40,121 bases of DNA from DAITQM01 sp036832975 (GCA_036832975.1 DAITQM010000027.1:1-40121), one strand, 5' to 3'; shown: positions 1 through 6,467, numbered from the stretch's first letter. Numbers and translations are program-made. Notes: a model not told the origin generated them from the sequence alone.

Positions 1-1
1 C

Positions 2-352
2 CTTCCAAAGCTTAATTCTATAAATACGCTCGATGCATATTTAAAATTTGCAAGTGAAAATTACGAATATGTAAAAGAAAAAGATAAAGGATTCAGAGAG
101 TGCATGAGAGATTCTGCATTTTTTTCAACTGACGAAGAAACAAATAATTGGATAAAGGCAGGGGTTAATTTAATGTGGTTAGAGATGAAATGGAAAAAAG
201 TGACTGAAACCCCTGAGAAATATATTTCAGAAGAACAAGATTTTCCTGGCAGTGTAAAGTTTTTTATAAAAGAAGATTTAATGATAATAAATGGATTCAC
301 AGAAGAATGGAAATCCAACGAACTCCAGCCGACCGCTGAAAGCGGCGGCTGA
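2..352 (+). CDS. Partial hypothetical protein of an integron gene cassette (5' end outside window)
   Basis: The reading frame is open from base 2 to the TGA at 350-352 and gives the last 116 residues of a longer protein. No family is recognised. It is rich in Lys, Glu and aromatic residues and shows no membrane segment. The base composition is strongly AT-rich, unlike the G+C-rich DNA from about 370 onward, which points to foreign origin. Its last dozen codons (ending AESGG) lie inside the attC site at 313-367, so the C-terminus is encoded by the recombination site itself, as is common for cassette genes. An internal ATG at 104 is possible but not needed, because the frame continues upstream. 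The function is unknown; the cassette origin is well supported by the attC. Confidence 0.7.
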   Translation, partial: LPKLNSINTLDAYLKFASENYEYVKEKDKGFRECMRDSAFFSTDEETNNWIKAGVNLMWLEMKWKKVTETPEKYISEEQDFPGSVKFFIKEDLMIINGFTEEWKSNELQPTAESGG

Positions 353-367
353 ATTCAATCGTTAGGC
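313..367 (+). other. attC integron recombination site
   Basis: The R'' box is ATCCAAC (313-319), fitting RYYYAAC. The R' box is GTTAGGC (361-367), fitting GTTRRRY. Between them lies an imperfect inverted repeat (AGCCGACCGCT, loop GAAA, AGCGGCGGCT) with the unpaired extra base expected on the L'' side (GAACTCCAGCC against GGCTGAATTC). The 55-bp length is typical of short attC sites. The expected crossover is between G361 and T362. This is the junction between two gene cassettes. No integrase gene is in the window; it would have to lie upstream of base 1. Confidence 0.88.
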
Positions 368-372
368 CGCAT

Positions 373-651
373 ATGCCAGCTCATTCATTGATTCGGCAGC
401 TTGCTCTCGTAGTCGCTATCACAGCGTTGCTCCTGTGCATCCCGCTCATCGCAATGAGGTTCACACCCGAAGTGAACTGGTCTATTGGCGATTTCATGAC
501 TGCCGCAGCACTTCTTCTGGCCGCCGGCACAGCCATAGTTCTTGGCGTTCGCCGCGCCACAACCGGTCGCAACAAGGCGATCATTGTCACCGTCGTCATC
601 TTTCTGTTGCTGCTTGTATGGGCCGAGTTCGCCGTAGGTGTCTTCTCGTAA
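373..651 (+). CDS. Small integral membrane protein, cassette-borne
   Basis: 92 residues starting 5 bp after the attC R' box, the usual position for the first gene of a cassette. Three hydrophobic segments are visible: about residues 8-28, 40-60 (MTAAALLLAAGTAIVLGV) and 69-90 (AIIVTVVIFLLLLVWAEFAV). A short polar stretch with the motif EVNWSIGDF lies between the first two, and a basic loop (RRATTGRNK) between the second and third. Small three-helix membrane proteins with an EVNW-like motif are, as I recall, common in integron and environmental cassettes; their function is not known. No second attC can be found between 652 and 872, so this is the last cassette or its 3' end has decayed. There is no clear Shine-Dalgarno sequence. 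Confidence 0.65.
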   Translation: MPAHSLIRQLALVVAITALLLCIPLIAMRFTPEVNWSIGDFMTAAALLLAAGTAIVLGVRRATTGRNKAIIVTVVIFLLLLVWAEFAVGVFS

Positions 652-872
652 GGCAGTTCCGGGCAATCCTGCCCTCGCCCCCGGACCGGCACCGCCCAGA
701 GGTGCCTCGACTAAGTGTCGGCGCTTTTCGACCCGGTGTTCATTCCCGATCGCGGCGCTCTGCAATCAACCGCCGTACCAGGCCCGCGCCGACGCAGATT
801 GAGCCTCGACAGGCCGATGAGGGCAGAATCTAGGCTCTATCGGTGGTGAACCGGATAAGGTAATATCCAGGG

Positions 873-2303
873 ATGTTGTCCCGTCTGAATTCGCTGAGCG
901 TTCTGGCATTTGCGGGTTTCGCGGTTGCGTTTCTGCCGCTGATTTTCGTCATTGTCATCGCCACGACGTACGTGGACGAGCTCGCTCGGCAAAGTACGAA
1001 AATGGTCACGGACAGCGTCGCGGCCACCCGTGACACCCAGTACATTCTGGAAGTGATCACGGACCTGGAGCGCGGCGCCCGCCAATTCCAGGTGGTGGGC
1101 GACGAGGAACTGTTCGCCCTGTACCGGGAAAGGCATGGGAGTCTGCTGGCGACGCTCGGCGATTTGCGGCACATTCTGCCTGAGACCCGTAACGAAACGG
1201 CGGCGCTGGAGGGCACCGCACTCTGGATCTTGGAAGGCATCCGCGATCACCCCCACGATTCGGAAGAAGTCGCCGTCGCGGTGCGCGGCTTCGAGCAGTT
1301 GCGCGCGGAAGGGCGGGGGATTTTCACTCAGGTCAAATCATTGATCGACGATGACCTCGCTGCTCTCCGGACCCACACGGCCGATGTCACGCGCTCGATT
1401 TATTGGCTGGCCGCCGGCCTCATCCCGCTGGCGGTCGCCCTGGGCGTGTTGTTCACCGCGCTGATCGCCCGCTCGGTCCGCCAACTCGGCGGCGCCATCC
1501 ACCAACTGGGAGAAGGCGATCTCGAACGCCGGATCAAGGTGGGCGGACCTCTCGATCTCAGGGATTTGGGCGACCGCCTGGACTGGCTCCGGACGCGGCT
1601 GGCGGACCTGGAACGGGAAAAATCGACGTTTCTCAGGCACGTTTCGCACGAATTGAAAACGCCGCTCGCCAACATCCGGGAAGGCGCCGAACTGCTCACC
1701 GACGGCAGTGCCGGCCCGCTTGGGGAGCGGCAGCGTGAAGTAATGACCGTGGTCCGGGAAAACAGCCTGGCCCTTCAGAAAAGCATTGAGAATCTGCTCC
1801 ATTTCAGCGCCTGGCAGAAGACCCGGGCGAGCCCGGAAAAAACCGTTTTCGGCTTGCGCGAACTGGTGGCAAGCGTGCTTTCCCGCCACCGCTTGGCCAT
1901 CGCCAACGGTAAGCTCAGGATACGCACCGAATTGCCTGACTTGCGGATCAACTCGGACCTGGAAAAATTCCACGTGATATTCGATAATCTGGTGTCTAAC
2001 GCGGTCAAGTTTTCGCCTCCGGGCGGAACAGTCATGATCCGGGCCGGTCTGGATAACAGTCACGTTGAACTTCTCGTGGCGGATGAGGGTCCTGGTATTC
2101 CCGAGTCCGAACGCGAGCGCGTGTTCGACGCGTTTTATCAGGGTTCTGCGGTCCATCACGGCCACGTGCGCGGAACCGGCATCGGCCTGTCCGTCGTGCG
2201 CGAATCCGTGCGCATCCTGGGCGGCAGCATCGAAATCTGTAACGGCAGAACGCGCGGCGCAAACTTCCAACTGCGCTTTCGAGTCAAAGACATACTCGCT
2301 TGA
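873..2303 (+). CDS. glrK: Sensor histidine kinase, GlrK/QseE type
   Basis: 476 residues. An N-terminal membrane helix (about 8-31) and a second near 173-196 bracket a periplasmic helical region containing the pattern LERGARQFQVVGDEELFALYRER, typical of GlrK sensors. A HAMP linker follows (about 197-245), then a HisKA domain with HVSHELKTPLANIREGAELL and phospho-acceptor His259, then a HATPase domain with N (NLVSNAVKFSPPGG), G1 (ADEGPGIP) and G2 (GTGIGLSVV) boxes. It should autophosphorylate and pass phosphate to GlrR at 3246. In E. coli, GlrK (QseE) works with lipoprotein QseG and regulator GlrR (QseF); the same order is seen here with a 13-bp gap to the lipoprotein gene. The ATG at 873 is the natural start. 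The gene is complete. Confidence 0.9.
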   Translation: MLSRLNSLSVLAFAGFAVAFLPLIFVIVIATTYVDELARQSTKMVTDSVAATRDTQYILEVITDLERGARQFQVVGDEELFALYRERHGSLLATLGDLRHILPETRNETAALEGTALWILEGIRDHPHDSEEVAVAVRGFEQLRAEGRGIFTQVKSLIDDDLAALRTHTADVTRSIYWLAAGLIPLAVALGVLFTALIARSVRQLGGAIHQLGEGDLERRIKVGGPLDLRDLGDRLDWLRTRLADLEREKSTFLRHVSHELKTPLANIREGAELLTDGSAGPLGERQREVMTVVRENSLALQKSIENLLHFSAWQKTRASPEKTVFGLRELVASVLSRHRLAIANGKLRIRTELPDLRINSDLEKFHVIFDNLVSNAVKFSPPGGTVMIRAGLDNSHVELLVADEGPGIPESERERVFDAFYQGSAVHHGHVRGTGIGLSVVRESVRILGGSIEICNGRTRGANFQLRFRVKDILA

Positions 2304-2316
2304 GGGTAAAAGGGTT

Positions 2317-2853
2317 ATGGTCAAATCCAAAGGAGCGGGCGTTTTAGCCCTGCTGGTGGCGGTTTGCATGACGGTCGCCTGCACCATGGAAACGCAGCGT
2401 GAGGTGGTGCAGGAAATCCCGGCGGACACCCCTGCCGAGAAATATCTGGAAATGCTGTACCGGTTCAACGCCGCCGCTTCGGAGGAGCGAACCCGGCTTT
2501 TCCTTCGCGCCGCCGCCGACTACGAATCCCAACCATCCCCCGCCAACAGCCTGCGGTTAGGCCTTTTCTCCGCCTGGCCGGGCCACTCCGGAACCAACTC
2601 GGATAAAGCCGGTCAACTGATCCGGGAAGCACTCGACCACGCGGACGACCTGCCGGCCGGCGCCGTCAATCTCGCCTGGATCTACCTGGCGATCGTGGAA
2701 CGCCAGAAATCGTCAGCCCAACGCATCCAAGCACTCGAAAGCGCCCTCTTTGATGCCCGCGAGAAAATCAAGGCGTTGACTTCCATTGAAACGACCGTGG
2801 AGCCGGCCACTGGAGCGAATCAGGATGGCGACCACGAAGATGACGGAAATTAG
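2317..2853 (+). CDS. QseG-like outer-membrane lipoprotein of the GlrKR system
   Basis: 178 residues from the ATG at 2317. A positively charged start (MVKSKG) and hydrophobic core end in a lipobox-like CMTVAC, predicting lipidation at Cys21. The mature part contains EKYLEMLYRFNAAASEERTR and continues as a helical domain of repeat-like character (residues about 45-150), with a Glu/Asp-rich tail. It lies between glrK and glrR exactly where qseG sits in enterobacteria; there QseG stimulates the kinase from the outer membrane. It is shorter than E. coli QseG (about 237 residues). The identification rests mainly on position, the lipoprotein signal and the YRFN/AAADYE-type helical region, so the family assignment is likely but not certain. 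The first base of the inverted-repeat element at 2852 falls within its stop codon (2851-2853). Confidence 0.72.
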   Translation: MVKSKGAGVLALLVAVCMTVACTMETQREVVQEIPADTPAEKYLEMLYRFNAAASEERTRLFLRAAADYESQPSPANSLRLGLFSAWPGHSGTNSDKAGQLIREALDHADDLPAGAVNLAWIYLAIVERQKSSAQRIQALESALFDAREKIKALTSIETTVEPATGANQDGDHEDDGN

Positions 2854-3254
2854 AACCCATCTCAATATCCCGCGCGGCCGCGACGGCGGCGCTTGTGGCG
2901 CAGGGCAAGGCGCGAGGAGAGAAGTTTGGTCGTTCCATATGAGCGACGAGCAACGCGGCCATGCGCCAAAAGCGCTCCATCCCGAAGGGTTGCGCCCCAA
3001 AAGCCCGCTGGCGGCGTCCATCGGCTGGCCGATAGAACCACTATCGCCTGCACGGGCAACGGCTTCAGACCGGCGCTTCTTTCGCTACGCGAAAACCGCA
3101 CCGGTCTTCCCGCCTGCCCTTCGCTCCTTGCCCACGGGCTTTTGGGGCAGCGTAGGCGAAGGAGCCTCGGCGGTTTGCGCGAAAGCGCAAGAAGCCGATG
3201 CGGAGTGCCGTAAAGCGCGTAACGCATCTCGCGGGGGATATTGAGATGGGTTCT
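2852..3254. mobile_element. 403-bp non-coding element with perfect 20-bp terminal inverted repeats
   Basis: The left end (2852-2871) contains GAACCCATCTCAATATCC, and its exact reverse complement occupies 3235-3254: 20 of 20 positions pair. A second nested inverted repeat, GCCCCAAAAGCCCG at 2994-3007 and CGGGCTTTTGGGGC at 3135-3148, is also perfect. Open frames in the element are low-complexity and resemble no protein, and no transposase is present, so this looks like a MITE-type or other non-autonomous repeat. No flanking target duplication is evident. The element sits between the lipoprotein gene and glrR. It touches the lipoprotein stop codon on the left and contains the glrR start codon (3246) on the right. 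Confidence 0.8.
2994..3148. repeat. Nested 14-bp perfect inverted repeat inside the element
   Basis: GCCCCAAAAGCCCG at 2994-3007 pairs with CGGGCTTTTGGGGC at 3135-3148, enclosing about 127 bp. With the outer ends, this makes the element a double foldback in DNA or RNA. Confidence 0.75.
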
Positions 3255-4580
3255 CACCCCGCCATATTGTTGGTGGATGACGACCCGGGGCTGCTGAAAT
3301 TGTTGCGCCTGCGGTTGGAAACCAGTGGCTACAAGGTGCTCACCGCCGAAGATGCCGCGAGCGCATTGTCCGTATTGCAGCGGAGCACGCCCAATCTGGT
3401 CATCACCGATCTGCGTATGGCGGGGATGGACGGCATGGGTCTGCTGCAGGAAATCCACCGGCGCCGGACGGGGATGCCAGTGCTGATCATCACCGCCCAC
3501 GGCACCATTCCAGACGCGGTGGAGGCAACTCAGAGCGGCGCGTTTGCGTTCATCACCAAGCCGATCGACAAACAAGAACTCCTCAATAACGTTGAACAGG
3601 CACTCAAGACCGGTGGCGCGCCCGCCGGTGACGATGCCTGGAAGGATGAAATCGTTGGCGCCAGTCCGAAGATGCTGGAGGTTCTGGCGCAAATACGCCG
3701 CGTAGCCGAAACGGACGCCAGCGTTTTGATCACGGGCGCCAGCGGCACGGGCAAAGAACTCATCGCCCAGTGCATACACGGTTTGAGCCGCCGCCGCAAC
3801 GGGAAATTCGTGGCGGTCAATTGCGGCGCCATCCCGGCCGATCTCATCGAAGCAGAGTTGTTCGGGTACAAACAAGGGGCGTTCACCGGCGCCTTGCGCA
3901 GCCACCCGGGCCTGCTCATGACGGCCGGCGGAGGCACGCTGTTTCTCGACGAAATCGGGGACATGCCGTTGCATCTGCAAGTGAAATTATTGCGCATTCT
4001 GGAGGAACGTAAAGTGCGCCCCCTGGGCGGCCTGGAAGACAAGCCGGTGGATATCCGCGTCATCTCCGCCACCAATCACGATCTGCGTTCGGCGTTTGCA
4101 AAAGGGGCATTCCGGGAAGATCTTTACTACCGCTTGAACGTCATCGAAATCAACGTACCGTCCCTGGAAGAGAGGGTCGAAGATATTCCTTTACTGGTCA
4201 ACCATAAACTGGAAGAACTGATCGCCGGCAACAGCGGCAAGCGAAAAGTATTGGCTCCGAAAGCGATGGAATTATTGATCGCCGCGACATGGCCCGGTAA
4301 CATCAGACAATTATTCAACACCATCGAACAGGCTTACACCCTGTCATCCGGCCCGGTCATCAGCGCCATCCAAATCAAACACGCGCTCGGCGACCGGGCC
4401 CGGCGGTTGACGTCATTGCAGGAAGCGAGGGAGGAATTCACCCGCAATTATTTGACGCAGCTTTTAAAGATCACTGAGGGCAACGTCAGCTACGCGGCAC
4501 GTCTGGCGAAACGCAACCGCACTAACTTCTACAAGCTTCTCAATCGCTACGGCATCGAACCGGAGCAGTTCAAGGACTGA
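3246..4580 (+). CDS. glrR: Sigma-54-dependent response regulator, GlrR/QseF
   Basis: 444 residues from the ATG at 3246. The receiver domain (about 5-118) has the acidic pair DDD at 11-13, phospho-acceptor Asp55 (VITDLRM) and KP at the end. The AAA+ domain has Walker A GASGTGKE (164-171), the sigma-54 contact loop GAFTGA (211-216), Walker B GGTLFLDEIGDM, and an R-finger region. A Fis-type helix-turn-helix ends the protein (about 411-437). It activates sigma-54 promoters when phosphorylated by GlrK. The frame extends upstream, but the start chosen fits family length (MGSHPAILLVDDDPG against MSHKPAHLLLVDDDPG in E. coli). It has GGGGGA 7 bp upstream; both the SD and the ATG lie in the right end of the 2852-3254 element. 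Likely targets are the TGTC-N10-GACA sites at 5832-5938. Confidence 0.93.
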   Translation: MGSHPAILLVDDDPGLLKLLRLRLETSGYKVLTAEDAASALSVLQRSTPNLVITDLRMAGMDGMGLLQEIHRRRTGMPVLIITAHGTIPDAVEATQSGAFAFITKPIDKQELLNNVEQALKTGGAPAGDDAWKDEIVGASPKMLEVLAQIRRVAETDASVLITGASGTGKELIAQCIHGLSRRRNGKFVAVNCGAIPADLIEAELFGYKQGAFTGALRSHPGLLMTAGGGTLFLDEIGDMPLHLQVKLLRILEERKVRPLGGLEDKPVDIRVISATNHDLRSAFAKGAFREDLYYRLNVIEINVPSLEERVEDIPLLVNHKLEELIAGNSGKRKVLAPKAMELLIAATWPGNIRQLFNTIEQAYTLSSGPVISAIQIKHALGDRARRLTSLQEAREEFTRNYLTQLLKITEGNVSYAARLAKRNRTNFYKLLNRYGIEPEQFKD

Positions 4581-4617
4581 TATGGAAAGAACGGGCAGGA
4601 CGATAGCCGGCCCGTTC

Positions 4618-4640
4618 AACCTGACGCGAAGTCAGGTTTT
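4618..4640 (+). terminator. Possible intrinsic terminator of glrR
   Basis: The 8-bp stem AACCTGAC / GTCAGGTT with loop GCGAA is followed by only a short T run (TTTT). It lies 38 bp after the glrR stop and before the convergent gene at 4691-5518. Confidence 0.55.
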
Positions 4641-4690
4641 ACAGTACGTCCCAGTACCGTATACAACCTCTGAGATGACAGGGGGCTTCC

Positions 4691-5518
4691 TTAAATCTCG
4701 CCGGATTCCTCGAAAGAGGCTTTCGCGAAGTCTACGATCAGAATCCGCTTGCCGACGAAGCCGAGTGCGTCGACGTCATCGCCTTCATCCTCGTCCTGGG
4801 CGGGCTCGATGGGAGGTTCTTCACCACCGTCGTCTTCGCCTTCCTCGGCGCTCAGGTCGAGACTAGCCAATAACACCAGTTCGTGGAAGCCGCTATCGAC
4901 GTCGGGCACCGTCCATGTAAACCCACCCGTCTTACGGAGTTCAGCAAACGTTTCGATAGCGTCGTCCGCCTCCATATCCGAGAAATCGCTTTTCTCAGAG
5001 GAGTTGCAAAACACCACTGTTCCATCGTCGGCGACTTCGATATCGCCTTCGGTAATACCGCTCACGGAGACTGGCGCGCCGTCGAGTTCAAGCCAGGCGG
5101 TTACCGCAACCGATTTCGCCTGCGTTGTGGTGTCGGCCACCGAGATGTCTTGCGTCGGTTCTTCCGGAGGTGGCTCTTCGCCCTCCTCTTCGGCCTCGTT
5201 GACCACCGCCGCGCATTCGCCATCGACCCGGATGATCAGGTCGGTGGCGTTCCTCGCCCTCCGGTCAAAAGACGTGCGGAGGAGTTCCACAGGCACGCTG
5301 TCCGTACCCTCTTCCGTGAGCCGGCCCTCCAGGACCTCCAGGCTGGAACTGGACGCTACGATCTTGTCCGCCTGACCTGGCGGAATCGGGAACGGAGGTC
5401 CAATTTGCGGATCCGTCTCCTGGGCGGAACTGATACCGACAAGTATCAAAGTGATCGCGTAGGCAAGCGCCAGCGGAATGATGGTCTTACTGGCTCCGTA
5501 TTCAGTTGACTTTCTCAT
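4691..5518 (-). CDS. Secreted acidic protein of unknown function
   Basis: 275 residues from the ATG at 5518 (AAGG 9 bp upstream; a GTG at 5524 is an alternative). The N-terminus (MRKSTEYGASKTIIPLALAY...) is a signal peptide with probable cleavage after ISSA-QE. The mature protein has two folded-looking, beta-rich stretches (about residues 30-105 and 125-220) joined by acidic, proline-rich linkers such as EEEGEEPPPEEP and AEEGEDDGGEEPP. Its two cysteines (DGECAAV and VVFCNSS) could form a disulfide. The C-terminus (GFVGKRILIVDFAKASFEE) is conserved-looking, but I recognise no family. The gene faces away from the EF-hand genes across a shared regulatory region with a sigma-54-type promoter pointing to it (5582-5598). 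The acidic character would suit metal-ion binding; that is inference only. Confidence 0.7.
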   Translation of the reverse strand: MRKSTEYGASKTIIPLALAYAITLILVGISSAQETDPQIGPPFPIPPGQADKIVASSSSLEVLEGRLTEEGTDSVPVELLRTSFDRRARNATDLIIRVDGECAAVVNEAEEEGEEPPPEEPTQDISVADTTTQAKSVAVTAWLELDGAPVSVSGITEGDIEVADDGTVVFCNSSEKSDFSDMEADDAIETFAELRKTGGFTWTVPDVDSGFHELVLLASLDLSAEEGEDDGGEEPPIEPAQDEDEGDDVDALGFVGKRILIVDFAKASFEESGEI

Positions 5519-5553
5519 AATCACATACCTTCAGTACTTAGGGGGAATGAAAC

Positions 5554-5570
5554 GGTTCCCGGGGGGAACC
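5554..5570 (-). other. Hairpin at the predicted 5' end of the acidic-protein mRNA
   Basis: The 7-bp stem GGTTCCC / GGGAACC has a 3-base loop. On the minus strand it begins about 2 nt after the start expected from the sigma-54-type promoter (near 5572). Such 5'-terminal hairpins often protect mRNAs from decay. Confidence 0.5.
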
Positions 5571-5581
5571 GCACTACAGGC

Positions 5582-5598
5582 AGGCAGGTGCCGTGCCA
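5582..5598 (-). promoter_or_regulatory. Candidate sigma-54 promoter toward the acidic secreted protein
   Basis: Read on the minus strand, TGGCACG-GCAC-CTGCC matches the consensus TGGCACG-N4-TTGCW. GG (5597-5596) and GC (5585-5584) have the required -24/-12 spacing. There are two mismatches in the -12 box (CTGCC). The start of transcription would be near 5572, about 54 nt before the ATG at 5518. GlrR-type sites lie 234 bp or more upstream. Confidence 0.6.
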
Positions 5599-5629
5599 GT
5601 CGCCGAAAAGCTTCGGAATCGACGACACC

Positions 5630-5656
5630 CTGATTAATTCATTCTGAATGAATCAG
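5630..5656. repeat. AT-rich interrupted palindrome in the glrR-regulated intergenic region
   Basis: CTGATT...AATCAG encloses TTCATTC-T-GAATGAA. It sits upstream of the minus-strand promoter in the 570-bp region 5519-6088. It could be an operator or a bend site; no family assignment is possible. The rest of 5657-5830 is AT-rich and holds nothing I can name. Confidence 0.4.
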
Positions 5657-5831
5657 GATACGAAAATCGAAAATGCGATTTCCAATTTCTTCCACGAAAT
5701 CAATCACCTACATGCATAAAATAGGGGAAAACCATTCCCGCGTTGCACAATCTCAGAACAAATTAGTTTCTTTATGCCGGAGGGGCGGCGTGGAGAATAT
5801 GTGTTGCTAAAGGTGGGAAGACACCAACAAC

Positions 5832-5849
5832 TGTCGCGATCCGGAGACA
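5832..5849. promoter_or_regulatory. GlrR-type activator site 1 (TGTC-N10-GACA)
   Basis: TGTC at 5832-5835 and GACA at 5846-5849 are separated by exactly 10 bp. This is the published E. coli GlrR recognition pattern from the glmY promoter. It lies 68 bp upstream of site 2. Confidence 0.75.
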
Positions 5850-5899
5850 GGGACCGGTCGGTTCTACGTCGATTTCCTTATTCCTCGGCCGTTCCGCAC

Positions 5900-5917
5900 T
5901 GTCTCTAAACAGAGACA
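5900..5917. promoter_or_regulatory. GlrR-type activator site 2 (TGTC-N10-GACA)
   Basis: TGTCTCT AAAC AGAGACA is a near-perfect extended palindrome at 5900-5917, fitting TGTC-N10-GACA exactly. It is 21 bp (two helical turns) from site 3, so dimers would lie on the same DNA face. Confidence 0.82.
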
Positions 5918-5920
5918 CTA

Positions 5921-5938
5921 TGTCGCCCCGCTGAGACA
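5921..5938. promoter_or_regulatory. GlrR-type activator site 3 (TGTC-N10-GACA)
   Basis: TGTC at 5921-5924 and GACA at 5935-5938 are exactly 10 bp apart. Its edge is about 78 bp upstream of the -24 element at 6016, a usual enhancer distance for sigma-54 activators. Confidence 0.8.
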
Positions 5939-6015
5939 AGCCGGTGCGCGTTCCGCATTTCATTGAATCGAGCAAACGCTTATGCCGCGCGGCTTTCCAA
6001 GGGTCCGGATCAAAC

Positions 6016-6031
6016 TGGCACGGTATTTGAA
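6016..6031 (+). promoter_or_regulatory. Candidate sigma-54 promoter for the EF-hand genes
   Basis: TGGCACG-GTAT-TTGAA fits TGGCACG-N4-TTGCW with a perfect -24 box and one mismatch (A for C) in the -12 box; spacing is correct. Transcription would start near 6042, giving a 47-nt leader before the ATG at 6089. Confidence 0.72.
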
Positions 6032-6042
6032 CGACCATTATC

Positions 6043-6056
6043 GCCCCAATAGGGGC
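6043..6056 (+). other. Hairpin at the predicted 5' end of the EF-hand mRNA
   Basis: GCCCC-AATA-GGGGC lies directly at the predicted start (about 6042). This mirrors the hairpin at the 5' end of the opposite transcript (5554-5570). Confidence 0.55.
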
Positions 6057-6088
6057 AAACATCTCAACCCAATACCGAGGAGGCAATC

Positions 6089-6322
6089 ATGAAACAGGCA
6101 TTCATCTTTCTTACCGCACTGGTGCTCGGAACCGGTATCGCGTTCGCGCAAGAAGAGGTACCGGCATTCAGCGAACTGGATGCTGATCAGGACGGTCTGG
6201 TTTCCCAGGAGGAAGCCAATATTTCCGAGGCTGTGGCATCCAACTTCGCGGCCGCTGACGCCGACATGGATGGGTATCTCAACCAGGAGGAGTTTGACGA
6301 GCTTGTGACCAAAATCGGGTGA
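6089..6322 (+). CDS. Exported EF-hand protein with two calcium-binding loops
   Basis: 77 residues. The signal peptide (MKQAFIFLTALVLGTGIAFA) has probable cleavage before Gln21. Two canonical 12-residue EF-hand loops follow: DADQDGLVSQEE (31-42) and DADMDGYLNQEE (57-68), each with Asp at 1, 3 and 5, Gly at 6 and Glu at 12. The mature protein is little more than one EF-hand pair and should bind calcium in the periplasm or outside the cell. The strong SD GAGGAGG lies 5 bp before the ATG. It is the first gene after a sigma-54-type promoter and three GlrR-type sites, and a paralogous lipoprotein gene follows at 6468. The spacing between loops (26 residues) is the same in both. The role is unknown; buffering or calcium sensing at the envelope is plausible. 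Confidence 0.88.
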   Translation: MKQAFIFLTALVLGTGIAFAQEEVPAFSELDADQDGLVSQEEANISEAVASNFAAADADMDGYLNQEEFDELVTKIG

Positions 6323-6409
6323 AGCCTGATTTTTGGATCCAATGCAATTCACTCACCTTCTTTCATGTGGGCTCGTGAATGAGCTGGATGAATTTCCAGC
6401 AGACCGTAA

Positions 6410-6440
6410 GGAGGGTTGCTCCCATGCAACCCTCCTATTT
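6410..6440 (+). terminator. Strong hairpin between the two EF-hand genes
   Basis: GGAGGGTTGC (6410-6419) pairs perfectly with GCAACCCTCC (6426-6435) around TCCCAT, followed by TATTT. A smaller hairpin (GCTGGA / TCCAGC, 6383-6400) precedes it. It may be a partial terminator that lowers expression of the second gene, or an mRNA processing or stability element. Confidence 0.6.
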
Positions 6441-6467
6441 ACTACAAAATTGATGGAGGCAAGTGCC

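Noticed and set aside
652..872. A second attC after the membrane-protein cassette
   Set aside because: No RYYYAAC/GTTRRRY pair with an inverted repeat between them was found.
2862..3980. Long minus-strand open frame across the element and glrR
   Set aside because: It is antisense to glrR, whose receiver and AAA+ motifs are certain, and the element part is low-complexity sequence shared between frames.
4582..4866. Plus-strand open frame after glrR
   Set aside because: It starts 2 bp after glrR, crosses the hairpin at 4618 and overlaps the acidic secreted protein in antisense; the sequence is Arg-rich shadow.
5939..6015. IHF site between the activator sites and the sigma-54 promoter
   Set aside because: No stretch matches WATCAA-N4-TTR well enough on either strand.
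5772..6086. Minus-strand open frame of 104 codons
   Set aside because: It overlies the three activator sites and the sigma-54 promoter, has no recognisable motif and no convincing SD.
6042..6088. A GlmY/GlmZ-like small RNA downstream of the sigma-54 promoter
   Set aside because: The predicted start lies only 47 nt before an EF-hand gene with a strong SD, and there is no terminator in between; a leader is the simpler reading.
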